Assembly: GCA_018713805.1 (NCBI GenBank)
Contig: DVOF01000010.1
Location: forward strand, 1 to 14,897
Length of the DNA: 14,897 nt
Source of the DNA: Candidatus Aphodoplasma excrementigallinarum
Lineage (GTDB): Bacteria > Bacillota > Clostridia > UBA1381 > UMGS1253
Reading direction: 5' to 3'
The translations under genes and the position numbers were made by a program. This document shows positions 6,515-12,662 of the stretch, piece by piece. The notes under the pieces were generated by a model. It was given only the letters and a program-made list of their open reading frames with translations, made no database searches and was not told where the DNA came from. The stretch's first letter is position 1; the number at the start of each line of letters is the position of its first letter.

Positions 6515-7366
6515 TCATTTCCGTATCGCACCAATCGCCTCGTCCGGGATAACAAACTCCGGGCTGCCCTGCGCGCCTGCCGCGACCTCGTACTTGTCGA
6601 ACGCAATGACGAGATTGCCGTCATTGTTGATGTAGAAGTTCTGGTCGGGCCGGATTTGCGTAAAGCCGTCAAAGGCTGCGCCCTCACCGTCTAGGAAGAA
6701 CATACCGCCTTCGTCGCGGTTGAGCCGCTCCATCTCCGCGCGGATATACGCGCTGATCGGCGTCACATAGTCCGCCCCGTCCCGGAACAGGCCCGGCAGC
6801 GTCAGGAGCGTCCCCGTCCTTTTATCGATCGTGTAGAAGGTGTGCTTGGTCGAGGACGACCCGGCGGTGTAGAGGATATACACGTCGAGCGCGAGGATGT
6901 CGTCATTGTCCGTTTTGACCATATAGCCGGAGTCGACGCCCATATGCACCGTTTCGTCGCCGAATTGCGCTTTGAGTTCCTTTACGTCCTTTTCAAAGGC
7001 GGCGATCACCGCGTTGGCGTTCTCCTGGAACTGCTCGTTGAGGCGCGCCTCCAGCTCCGGGTCAAGCAGGCCTTCGATCTTCGGCGTGGTGATGTCGGCC
7101 TCATAGCCGCCGTCGCTGCTTTGGTAACGCCCAAGCGTCAGCACCCGCACCACGCCGTCAAGCCCAGGCACCGCCGCGACGGCCTGCGCCATGGCGGGCG
7201 AGAGGTTGACGCCCGCCACACACAGGATCAGCAGGCATGCCGCAGTGCCCGCGCAGCCCCGCAGCGCGCGCCGCTTCCTGCGCTCGCGCCGGATTGTCGT
7301 TTCGATTTGCGCGCGGAGCGTATTGCTCGCCTTTATTGTCTCATATGCCTTTTTGATTCGGTTCAT
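6515..7366 (-). CDS. RsiV-like transmembrane anti-sigma factor (DUF3298 domain)
   Basis: A 283-residue single-pass membrane protein. The cytoplasmic N-terminus is short (1-35, very basic, RRERRKRR) and should hold the sigma factor. A TM helix lies at about 36-57, and the extracellular part resembles DUF4163/DUF3298, with a typical C-terminal motif FYINNDGNLVIAFDKYEVA (about 238-256) and a final beta strand SPEFVIP. In B. subtilis RsiV this extracellular part binds lysozyme, which triggers proteolysis and releases SigV; the same role here is by homology of layout. The ATG at 7366 lies within the end of the sigma gene (26-base overlap), with GGAGG at the right distance; the longer ORF start would sit deep in the sigma gene. 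Translational coupling with the sigma factor is likely. Confidence 0.88.
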   Translation of the reverse strand: MNRIKKAYETIKASNTLRAQIETTIRRERRKRRALRGCAGTAACLLILCVAGVNLSPAMAQAVAAVPGLDGVVRVLTLGRYQSSDGGYEADITTPKIEGLLDPELEARLNEQFQENANAVIAAFEKDVKELKAQFGDETVHMGVDSGYMVKTDNDDILALDVYILYTAGSSSTKHTFYTIDKRTGTLLTLPGLFRDGADYVTPISAYIRAEMERLNRDEGGMFFLDGEGAAFDGFTQIRPDQNFYINNDGNLVIAFDKYEVAAGAQGSPEFVIPDEAIGAIRK

Positions 7367-7832
7367 CAAGTTTCGCCTCCATATCGGCCCGGAGCGTCCG
7401 CAGCGTCCGGTAAAGCCTTGTTTTGATTGTGTTTTCATTCATATCCAGCACGCGCGCGACTTGCGCGAGCGTCATCCCCTCGCAGTAGCGGAGCACGAGG
7501 ATGCTCCGGTCTGGTTCTGCGACGGCGGCGACCATGCTGTCGAACAGCAGCCGCGCGTGGTCGTCCTCCGCCGCTTCCTCGACGTGCTCGAGCTGCATAA
7601 ACCGCTTTTTCCTCCGCAGCTGGGTCAGGGATGTATTCACAATAATCTTATAAAACCAGGTTTTGATGTATTCCGGGTTTTTCAGGCTCCGGATCGAGCG
7701 GAGCGCCTTTACTACGCTTTCGTTTACGACGTCCTCCGCGTCCTCCCGGTTTTTCATGTACGTATATGCAAAACGATAGGCGCCATCTACGTTTTGCCGG
7801 ATAAACTGCTCAAACAGCTGTCTGTTATCCAC
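7341..7832 (-). CDS. ECF sigma-70 factor (SigV-like)
   Basis: A 163-residue extracytoplasmic-function sigma factor. Region 2 is at about 8-75 (AYRFAYTYMKNREDAEDVV, then WFYKIIVNTSLTQLRR), a linker follows, and region 4 helix-turn-helix is at about 104-152 (LRYCEGMTLAQVARVL, then ENTIKTRLYRTLRTLR). It has no sigma-70 regions 1 or 3, as expected. I chose the GTG at 7832 because TAAGGAGG lies eight bases before it. The ORF is open to an ATG at 7886, but that would overlap the ECF promoter and lacks a ribosome site. The gene overlaps the RsiV-like anti-sigma gene, forming a two-gene unit. Autoregulation is likely from the TGAAAC promoter element upstream. Family: SigV-like by partner; the exact ECF group is not determinable by eye. 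Confidence 0.93.
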   Translation of the reverse strand: MDNRQLFEQFIRQNVDGAYRFAYTYMKNREDAEDVVNESVVKALRSIRSLKNPEYIKTWFYKIIVNTSLTQLRRKKRFMQLEHVEEAAEDDHARLLFDSMVAAVAEPDRSILVLRYCEGMTLAQVARVLDMNENTIKTRLYRTLRTLRADMEAKLDEPNQKGI

Positions 7833-7856
7833 GCTTGCTACCTCCTTACACCCGTA

Positions 7857-7885
7857 TAGACTGCCGGCGCGGCAAAATAGTTTCA
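7857..7885 (-). promoter_or_regulatory. Candidate ECF-type autoregulatory promoter
   Basis: On the minus strand TGAAAC (7880-7885), a 17-base spacer and AGTCTA (7857-7862). TGAAAC with a GTC-type -10 is the usual ECF (SigW/SigV/SigX class) promoter form; the -10 deviates at its first base from CGTC. It lies about 25 bases upstream of the sigma gene's GTG and ends just after the deacetylase terminator. Confidence 0.62.
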
Positions 7886-7897
7886 TTGAAAGACAGA

Positions 7898-7926
7898 AAA
7901 AGCCTGCAACATCCTTGCAGGCTTTT
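7898..7926 (-). terminator. Intrinsic terminator of the deacetylase-like gene
   Basis: On the minus strand AAAAGCCTGCAA and TTGCAGGCTTTT form a 12-bp stem with a 5-base loop, followed by further T-rich sequence. It lies about 35 bases after the stop of the gene at 7962 and isolates it from the sigma operon. Confidence 0.88.
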
Positions 7927-7961
7927 AAAATTACAAAATATCGAAAATAGAGCCGAAGCGT

Positions 7962-9536
7962 TTACTCGCCTTCTACGCTCGCGCCGAAGAACTTGATTTC
8001 CTTGATTGCGTTCCATGTGCCCTCGGTCTCCCCGGCGATGTTGCCCTTGCACAGCACCTTCACATACCGCGCCGTAACGCCGCCAAGCTCGGTCGTTTCA
8101 TATTCGTTGTTCGCCTTACCGGAGGCCAGGCCGTCATAGACGCTCTCAAATGTTTCGCCGTCCTGCGAGACGAGTATCTCATACTTTTCCTGCCGTGCGT
8201 CGCCCTTGTTCCACATGATCTCTGCGCGGTCCAGCGTGCATGTGCTGCCAAGGTCATAGCATACCCATACGTCCGTCCCCTCTGCCGACCATACCGAGTC
8301 GATGTCCCCGTCGTAGGTCATCGGGCCAATTTCGTCCTGGAACGCGTCGCTCCACGTACAGCCCGCGATGGCGAGCTGCCCCTCGGAGAGCGTATAGGTG
8401 CAGCCGTCCTTGATGGTGCGGATAACGACCGTGTTCTCATCCTCCGACCAGTATACCACCGCGCCGAACGCTTCGGACACAAACCGGATTGGCACGAGGA
8501 AACGGTCCTGCACGATGGTCGCCGGCGCGTCGAGCGCATTTTCAGCGCCGTTTACAAGCGCAGTCGCGCTGTTTTCCGTGATTTGTACAACGGTAGAACC
8601 CTTCGACGCCGTTGCGGTCGCCGTGTCGGCGTCCCACTCGATATCTGCGCCGAGCGCCTCAAATATCGCGCGGAACGGCACCATCACGCGGTCGTTCATC
8701 ATCTGCGGCTCCACGTCGAGGTTCATCATATATTCCTTGTCGAACCGGATATAGATCGAGCCGTCGTCCTCGGGCGGGTTTTCCAGATATGCCTTGTAGT
8801 CGTCGACATAGGCTGTCGGCGTATTAAAGACGCAGCCCTTGTCTTTCAGGTAATGGATTGTCTCGCGCAGGTTGTCAAAGTCGCTGTCCTGCCACATGGC
8901 CGGGTGGCACTGGATGACAATATAGGGCGACGTAACCTGCAGTCGGTACTGCTCCACAAAGTGGTTGTAGTCGGTTTTCCCTGTCGATATCTCGAGGTTT
9001 GCGCGCGTATCGAAGCTGACCGCATTCATAATATCGTTTGCCTGCGGTGCAACGAGTGTGGAGGTAATCTCCGGGAAGGCGTTTAGCACGCGCAGGGTCG
9101 TATCCGTGCCGTTGCCCCATGGCAGACAGAACGAGTGCATGGTGATGCCGCACTTTTCCTCCATCAAATCCATCGTCTTTTTGAACGATTCGTACTGCGC
9201 GTCATAGTCGTCGTTTAAGTATTCCTTCTCAGCCGAGGTGTAGCCGTGGTGCCAGAGCTCAATCCCCTGTGCGTCCCACGCCTTGATCGTGTCGAAGTAT
9301 TCCTGGTTGTCGCCCTCGAGGCTGTTGCCGATGATGCCAAAGCTGCCCGGCACGCCCTCCTCCGCAAGGATGTCAGCTACGCGCTGGAACGCGCCGGCGT
9401 TCTCCTGTACCAGATCGTCAAACTTGAGCAGCACGACCTGGTTCTTGACCGGCCCAGCAGCGAGCGCGCCCGTACACGACAGGAGCAGCCCTGCGGACAA
9501 TACGGTGCAAAGCAGTTTTTTGAAAAGCTTTTTCAT
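7962..9536 (-). CDS. Secreted NodB-like deacetylase with stalk and F5/8C discoidin domains
   Basis: A 524-residue exported protein. Signal segment 1-26; cleavage after ALA (24-26) or, less well, lipidation at Cys21. A polysaccharide-deacetylase-like barrel spans about 32-250: FDD at 39-41, GIELWHHGYT at 91-100, a CLPWGNG loop at 137-143, and IQCHPAMW at 208-215 (His211). A Cu-amine-oxidase-N type stalk domain spans about 275-372 with two RVMVPFRAIFEALGA/RFLVPIRFVSEAFGA repeats. A discoidin (F5/8 type C) carbohydrate-binding domain spans about 385-518. The family removes acetyl groups from chitin-like or peptidoglycan glycans; the stalk and discoidin parts would hold it on a surface glycan. 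The second histidine of the usual HxxxH metal motif is Ser101, so activity is uncertain. GGAGG precedes the ATG at 9536, and a consensus promoter lies upstream. AraC gene adjacent upstream, same strand; SigV-like operon downstream. Confidence 0.88.
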   Translation of the reverse strand: MKKLFKKLLCTVLSAGLLLSCTGALAAGPVKNQVVLLKFDDLVQENAGAFQRVADILAEEGVPGSFGIIGNSLEGDNQEYFDTIKAWDAQGIELWHHGYTSAEKEYLNDDYDAQYESFKKTMDLMEEKCGITMHSFCLPWGNGTDTTLRVLNAFPEITSTLVAPQANDIMNAVSFDTRANLEISTGKTDYNHFVEQYRLQVTSPYIVIQCHPAMWQDSDFDNLRETIHYLKDKGCVFNTPTAYVDDYKAYLENPPEDDGSIYIRFDKEYMMNLDVEPQMMNDRVMVPFRAIFEALGADIEWDADTATATASKGSTVVQITENSATALVNGAENALDAPATIVQDRFLVPIRFVSEAFGAVVYWSEDENTVVIRTIKDGCTYTLSEGQLAIAGCTWSDAFQDEIGPMTYDGDIDSVWSAEGTDVWVCYDLGSTCTLDRAEIMWNKGDARQEKYEILVSQDGETFESVYDGLASGKANNEYETTELGGVTARYVKVLCKGNIAGETEGTWNAIKEIKFFGASVEGE

Positions 9537-9567
9537 GGTGTTTCCTCCTCTGACTTTTTCTGTTTCC

Positions 9568-9596
9568 ATTTTACTGTTATGCGGCAAAAATGTCAA
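9568..9596 (-). promoter_or_regulatory. Consensus sigma-A promoter of the deacetylase-like gene
   Basis: On the minus strand TTGACA (9591-9596, perfect), a 17-base spacer and TAAAAT (9568-9573). The start lies about 25 bases upstream of the GGAGG site. So the gene is expressed independently of the AraC gene and is not itself an obvious ECF target. Confidence 0.88.
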
Positions 9597-9620
9597 GTCG
9601 CAACCCCTTTTATTTCCCTC

Positions 9621-10412
9621 TTATAATATGGCCGGTATTTCATGGTCGCGGTAGTACTTTGGCGTGACGTGAAGCTCCTTTTGGAACACATAGGACAAGT
9701 ACGACTGCGTTTCAAACCCGCACAGCTCCGCAATCTGGGCAATGCTTTTGCCGCTGTTGCGCAGCAGGCTTTTGGCATGCGACAGCCGCAGCGACAGCAA
9801 ATACCGGTGCGGCGTTGTGCCGAGCGTGCGTTTGAACACAGCGTGGAAATAGCTCGGGCTGAGGTTCGCCGCGCCGGCAAGGTCCGACAGGGTCAGGCGG
9901 CGGGCATAGTTTTCCTTCATGAACTCAACTGCGCGGTAAACGTCGAAGCTGTACGGCGCAGCCGCACCCGTGCCTGCGCGGCAGGTTTTACCGATGTAGT
10001 ACAGTTCGCCGACCAGCTCGAGAAGCTTTGCCTGCACAATAAGCTCCCACCCGGCCTGGCCGCCAGCCTGCGCGCGGATCATATCGGAAAATAGCGCGCC
10101 AATCCGGCCCGGGTCGGCCGCACGCGTCACCTGTGGGAGCGGGGACAGATATTCGTCGGCAAACGCGCCGTCCGGGCAGGAAAAGTGGACATAGTAGCAC
10201 GCAAACGCGCGGTGGCTCTGCCGCCGCTGCCCCGGATGGACAAAGAGCAGGTTCCCCCTCGCATGCGGGAAGCGCTGCGCGTCAATCAGGCTCGCGCCCT
10301 GGCCTGTCATATACAGTTCGATTTCATATTGCCGCGCCGTGCGGAGCGGGGTAAGCTCCTGCCGCCAGTGCTGCTGGGAAATGTAGTAGCCCGCGCAAAT
10401 CGAATCGAGCAT
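9621..10412 (-). CDS. AraC family transcriptional regulator
   Basis: A 263-residue regulator. The N-terminal sensing part (about 20-130) has a cupin-like pattern (IELYMTGQG, NLLFVHPGQRRQSH, YYVHFSC). The C-terminal AraC double helix-turn-helix (about 160-262) contains LTLSDLAGAANLSPSYFHAV, then SIAQIAELCGFETQSYLSYV, and the family's FxKxxGxTPHRYL-type segment. A sugar or oligosaccharide effector is likely from the family and the divergent GH16 gene. The ATG at 10412 follows AAAGGAGGG; an upstream in-frame ATG at 10454 lacks a good site. It shares a 140-base intergenic region with the GH16 gene and is probably its regulator; it may also influence the deacetylase gene 84 bases downstream, though that has its own promoter. 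No clear promoter for this gene stands out. Confidence 0.93.
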   Translation of the reverse strand: MLDSICAGYYISQQHWRQELTPLRTARQYEIELYMTGQGASLIDAQRFPHARGNLLFVHPGQRRQSHRAFACYYVHFSCPDGAFADEYLSPLPQVTRAADPGRIGALFSDMIRAQAGGQAGWELIVQAKLLELVGELYYIGKTCRAGTGAAAPYSFDVYRAVEFMKENYARRLTLSDLAGAANLSPSYFHAVFKRTLGTTPHRYLLSLRLSHAKSLLRNSGKSIAQIAELCGFETQSYLSYVFQKELHVTPKYYRDHEIPAIL

Positions 10413-10476
10413 TGGCACACGCCCTCCTTTCACAAAAACAAAGTAAGATTTCAAAAAAATATCAGAACAGTTCGCA

Positions 10477-10504
10477 TTGTAATGCCTGCAAATTCCGCTA
10501 TAAT
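10477..10504 (+). promoter_or_regulatory. Promoter of the GH16 gene
   Basis: TTGTAA (10477-10482), a 16-base spacer and TATAAT (10499-10504). A second TATAAT at 10517-10522 lies 18 bases on without a matching -35. The -35 region is poor and lies close to AT-rich DNA at 10451-10465 where an AraC activator could bind. Confidence 0.68.
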
Positions 10505-10552
10505 GACAGTATAAAGTATAATTTTGAAAAAATCAAGAAGGAGTGATATGCT

Positions 10553-11395
10553 GTGCAAACGTATCAGGTAGACGGGCACGAGCCGAGCCTGCTCCCGGAG
10601 GGGAAGGCGTGGCGCTATGTGTGGGGGGACGAGTTCGACGGGGATACGCTCGACCTGGACAAGTGGAGCTTCCGGCTCAACTTCTGGGGTAAGCGGTTCC
10701 AGGCTTATACCGACGAGGGTGTGGAGCTGGACGGGAAGAGTAACCTCAAAATCAATCTCATCGAAAAGGATGGGCAGTACTGCTCGGCCCAATTGCAGAC
10801 GGGCGCAAACTCGTTTGACGCGCCGCCGCCGGCTTATGAAACAGAGGTCAATGCGTGCGGCGACAACAATTTCTGGCCGCTCGGGGAAATCGAAAAGCCG
10901 AAGTTCATGCACCGGTACGGCTACTACGAGGTGCGCTGCAAGCTCCAGCAGCAGCCGGGCTGGTGGTCGGCCTTCTGGCTCCAGTCACCGTCCATTGGCA
11001 CGAGCTATGACCCGGCATACAGCGGGGTCGAGGTCGATATTATGGAAAACTTTAAGCGCGACGGCGAGGTGACAAGCGGCAATTTCTACGGCGGGTACGG
11101 CTCCAAGCTTTCGGAGGATGCGCGCGTCCACTACCGTGTCAGCGACACGCCCGACGGCTACCACCGGTTTGGACTCGACTGGAGCGAGGACGGGTACGTG
11201 TTCTACTGCGATGGCGTGGAAACGGCGCGCACAAGCGGCCCGGTGTCGCAGGTGGAGCAGTTTATCCTGCTTACGACCGAGTGCAAAGGCTACCGCAATG
11301 GCAATATGGATCAGCCGTCCGACGAGCTGAAGGGCGCGGTCCTGCCGGACTGCTTTACTGTCGACTACGTCCGCGTGTTTGATGAAGTGAAGTAA
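10553..11395 (+). CDS. GH16 family glycoside hydrolase, no signal peptide
   Basis: A 280-residue beta-jelly-roll enzyme of GH16, the family of laminarinases, lichenases, agarases and related beta-glycanases. The catalytic motif is EVDIMENF, giving Glu160 (nucleophile), Asp162 and Glu165 (acid/base) in the ExDxxE form of laminarinase-like members. Other family marks are WGDEFDGDTLDLDKW near 24-38, YGYYEVRCK at 122-130, PGWWSAFWLQ at 135-144, and a final VDYVRVF strand. No signal peptide or membrane segment is present, so it should act in the cytoplasm on imported oligosaccharides or be released by lysis; this is unusual for the family. The start is GTG at 10553 with AAGGAG nine bases upstream; an in-frame stop lies just before it. 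Divergent from the AraC gene, its probable regulator. Exact substrate not determinable. Confidence 0.92.
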   Translation: MQTYQVDGHEPSLLPEGKAWRYVWGDEFDGDTLDLDKWSFRLNFWGKRFQAYTDEGVELDGKSNLKINLIEKDGQYCSAQLQTGANSFDAPPPAYETEVNACGDNNFWPLGEIEKPKFMHRYGYYEVRCKLQQQPGWWSAFWLQSPSIGTSYDPAYSGVEVDIMENFKRDGEVTSGNFYGGYGSKLSEDARVHYRVSDTPDGYHRFGLDWSEDGYVFYCDGVETARTSGPVSQVEQFILLTTECKGYRNGNMDQPSDELKGAVLPDCFTVDYVRVFDEVK

Positions 11396-11413
11396 AAAAA
11401 GGGCGCGGCCGTG

Positions 11414-11442
11414 TGGACTTTTCCTTGCCTGTATGGTATACT
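11414..11442 (+). promoter_or_regulatory. Promoter of the four-TM protein gene
   Basis: TGGACT (11414-11419), a 17-base spacer and TATACT (11437-11442), between the GH16 stop and the ATG at 11477. No hairpin terminator precedes it, so some read-through from GH16 is possible. Confidence 0.6.
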
Positions 11443-11476
11443 GACGGCAGAACAGCTTAGAAAGAAGGCGAAAGCG

Positions 11477-11956
11477 ATGCGCAGACCTGACACGGGCAAG
11501 CGTGCAGCTGCGGCGGGCGTGCTTTCCGCAATTGTATTAGCGGCTGTGTGTATAGCGTTTGCTTACACGGTAGATTTTTTGACTGGCGGGGATTATTTTA
11601 TCGGAAAAAGCGCAACCGCGGAGGCTGTCAATGGTATTCCATTTCATGCAGTTATTATTGGCGGCAGCCTGACAGCTGCGGCGATGACGGTTTTCTTTCT
11701 ATGCCGCCGGACGTTTGAGCTATGGGGCATGTATTTGTCGGTCAGCATTTCTACATATATTGCGTTGCTGGTTGTTTTGTTTTTATGTTTATTGAGCGGC
11801 TTGCTCGACAATAGTCCGCTCAACAGGTTTGATTTTCTGCTTTATTCCGTTATCGTGTTTCCGGTAGGTGCCGGCGGCGGAGTTATAGTATGCTTTTTGC
11901 TTCAGATCGTACGCAGAAAAAAAGAAAATATGCGAGCCCGAAAAACGGTGAAGTAA
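11477..11956 (+). CDS. Unrecognised four-TM membrane protein
   Basis: A 159-residue integral membrane protein that I do not recognise. Predicted helices lie at about 11-33, 56-76, 83-107 and 118-145, with a basic C-terminal tail (RRKKENMRARK). It has the size and shape of small DUF3021-like membrane proteins, but the usual LytTR partner is absent, so I do not assign it. The ATG at 11477 has AAGAAGG upstream and follows a candidate promoter; the ORF is open further upstream without a ribosome site. Its bases are visibly more AT-rich than the GH16 and arg genes (many TTT, ATA and TTA codons), which may be due to its hydrophobic residues or to a different origin. Confidence 0.72.
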   Translation: MRRPDTGKRAAAAGVLSAIVLAAVCIAFAYTVDFLTGGDYFIGKSATAEAVNGIPFHAVIIGGSLTAAAMTVFFLCRRTFELWGMYLSVSISTYIALLVVLFLCLLSGLLDNSPLNRFDFLLYSVIVFPVGAGGGVIVCFLLQIVRRKKENMRARKTVK

Positions 11957-11988
11957 AAAAGTCGGCCCCGGAGCTTTCTCCGGGGCCG
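11955..11988 (-). terminator. Terminator after the HMA protein gene
   Basis: CGGCCCCGGAG (11963-11973) pairs perfectly with CTCCGGGGCCG (11978-11988), loop CTTT. On the minus strand it is followed by ACTTTTTT, making a good intrinsic terminator for the gene at 12000. On the plus strand no T run follows, so it would only be a strong hairpin after the four-TM gene. Confidence 0.9.
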
Positions 11989-11999
11989 CAGTATATCCC

Positions 12000-12383
12000 T
12001 TATGTATCGGCCGGCCCGATGCTGACCGGCTGGTAGCCGGTGCGCAGCACGACGCGCCTTAAGTCGTCATCGCCGACGGGCTGCTTCGTCCGCACAAGCG
12101 CACAGCGATGGCGCAGATCGACCGTGGCATAATAGCCGTCCTGCCGGTTAAACGCGTTTTCCACGCGCATGGCGCAGTTTTTGCAGCTCATCCCCTCGAT
12201 CATAATTTTACGGGCATAGGGGTAATGCGCCGCATCTGGATCCGCCGGGCGGATGCGCTTTATCTCGTCGCCGCCGCCTCCGCAGCAGCCGGTTTTGAGT
12301 TTTTTGATATAGTTCCAAATGGCAAATATGCAAATCAGCGCCAGCAGGGCGCAGATTGCGGCCGTGGACCATATGCCATCCAT
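12000..12383 (-). CDS. Membrane-anchored heavy-metal-associated (HMA) domain protein
   Basis: A 127-residue protein with two parts. The N-terminus (1-40) is one membrane helix followed by KKLKTGCCGGGGDE (Cys33, Cys34), resembling FeoB-associated Cys-rich membrane proteins. A linker with HYPYARK follows. The rest (about 58-125) is an HMA ferredoxin-like domain with GMSCKNC (Cys67, Cys70), as in copper chaperones and P-type ATPase N-terminal domains. The same architecture is common in gut Clostridia. It probably binds Cu(I) or another soft metal at the inner membrane face; partner unknown, as no ATPase gene is in view. The ATG at 12383 has GGAGG upstream. A consensus promoter with an overlapping palindrome implies tight repression, probably metal-dependent. 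A hairpin terminator follows. Confidence 0.9.
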   Translation of the reverse strand: MDGIWSTAAICALLALICIFAIWNYIKKLKTGCCGGGGDEIKRIRPADPDAAHYPYARKIMIEGMSCKNCAMRVENAFNRQDGYYATVDLRHRCALVRTKQPVGDDDLRRVVLRTGYQPVSIGPADT

Positions 12384-12396
12384 ACCGACCCCTCCT

Positions 12397-12416
12397 GTTA
12401 GTTATTTTTAACTAAC
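12397..12416. promoter_or_regulatory. Palindromic operator at the HMA gene start
   Basis: Perfect 8-base arms GTTAGTTA (12397-12404) and TAACTAAC (12409-12416) around TTTT. It lies between the -10 (12420-12425) and the GGAGG site of the HMA gene, covering the predicted start. This is a typical repressor position. The half-site TTAGTTA/TAACTAA resembles DtxR/IdeR-family boxes (TTAGGTTAG-CTAACCTAA type); that assignment is inference. Confidence 0.8.
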
Positions 12417-12419
12417 TAA

Positions 12420-12448
12420 AGTATAGCACTTTTTTCTTTTCCTGTCAA
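12420..12448 (-). promoter_or_regulatory. Consensus promoter of the HMA protein gene
   Basis: On the minus strand TTGACA (12443-12448, perfect), a 17-base spacer and TATACT (12420-12425). The start falls near 12413, inside the palindromic operator. Confidence 0.9.
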
Positions 12449-12596
12449 CCGGTTAAACAGTAAGAAAAATTATATGCCTTTATATGAGTTATATGGAAAA
12501 CGCCGCATTGCCGGCCCGGTTCTGTGATATTTCACTAACAGTTGGAAACCGAAAAGGGAAAAAAGAGGGAAATTCACGCTGTTTTTTTATTTTTGG

Positions 12597-12614
12597 ATTG
12601 CAATTTTATGCAAT
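12597..12614. promoter_or_regulatory. ARG-box-like palindrome upstream of argC
   Basis: ATTGCA (12597-12602), ATTTTA, TGCAAT (12609-12614): an 18-base dyad with an AT centre, the length and shape of ArgR/AhrC sites (TGAAT-WWWW-ATTCA type). It covers the -35 of argC. A further ATTGCA lies at 12638-12643, and the dyad AATAATT-CTA-AATTATT at 12624-12640 overlaps the -10. Binding by ArgR with arginine would block transcription; this is inferred. Confidence 0.6.
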
Positions 12615-12626
12615 ATCATGTATAAT
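12598..12626 (+). promoter_or_regulatory. Promoter of argC-argB
   Basis: TTGCAA (12598-12603), a 17-base spacer and TATAAT (12621-12626, perfect), giving a start near 12633, about 30 bases before the argC ATG. The stretch from 12449 to 12596 holds no gene or clear element that I can support. Confidence 0.82.
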
Positions 12627-12662
12627 AATTCTAAATTATTGCAAAAAGGGAGCGTGGAGCTT

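Noticed and set aside
12449..12596. Possible leader element or riboswitch before argC
   Set aside because: Only short weak dyads (for example GTGA-TATT-TCAC) are visible and most of the stretch lies upstream of the predicted argC start, so it would not be transcribed with it.
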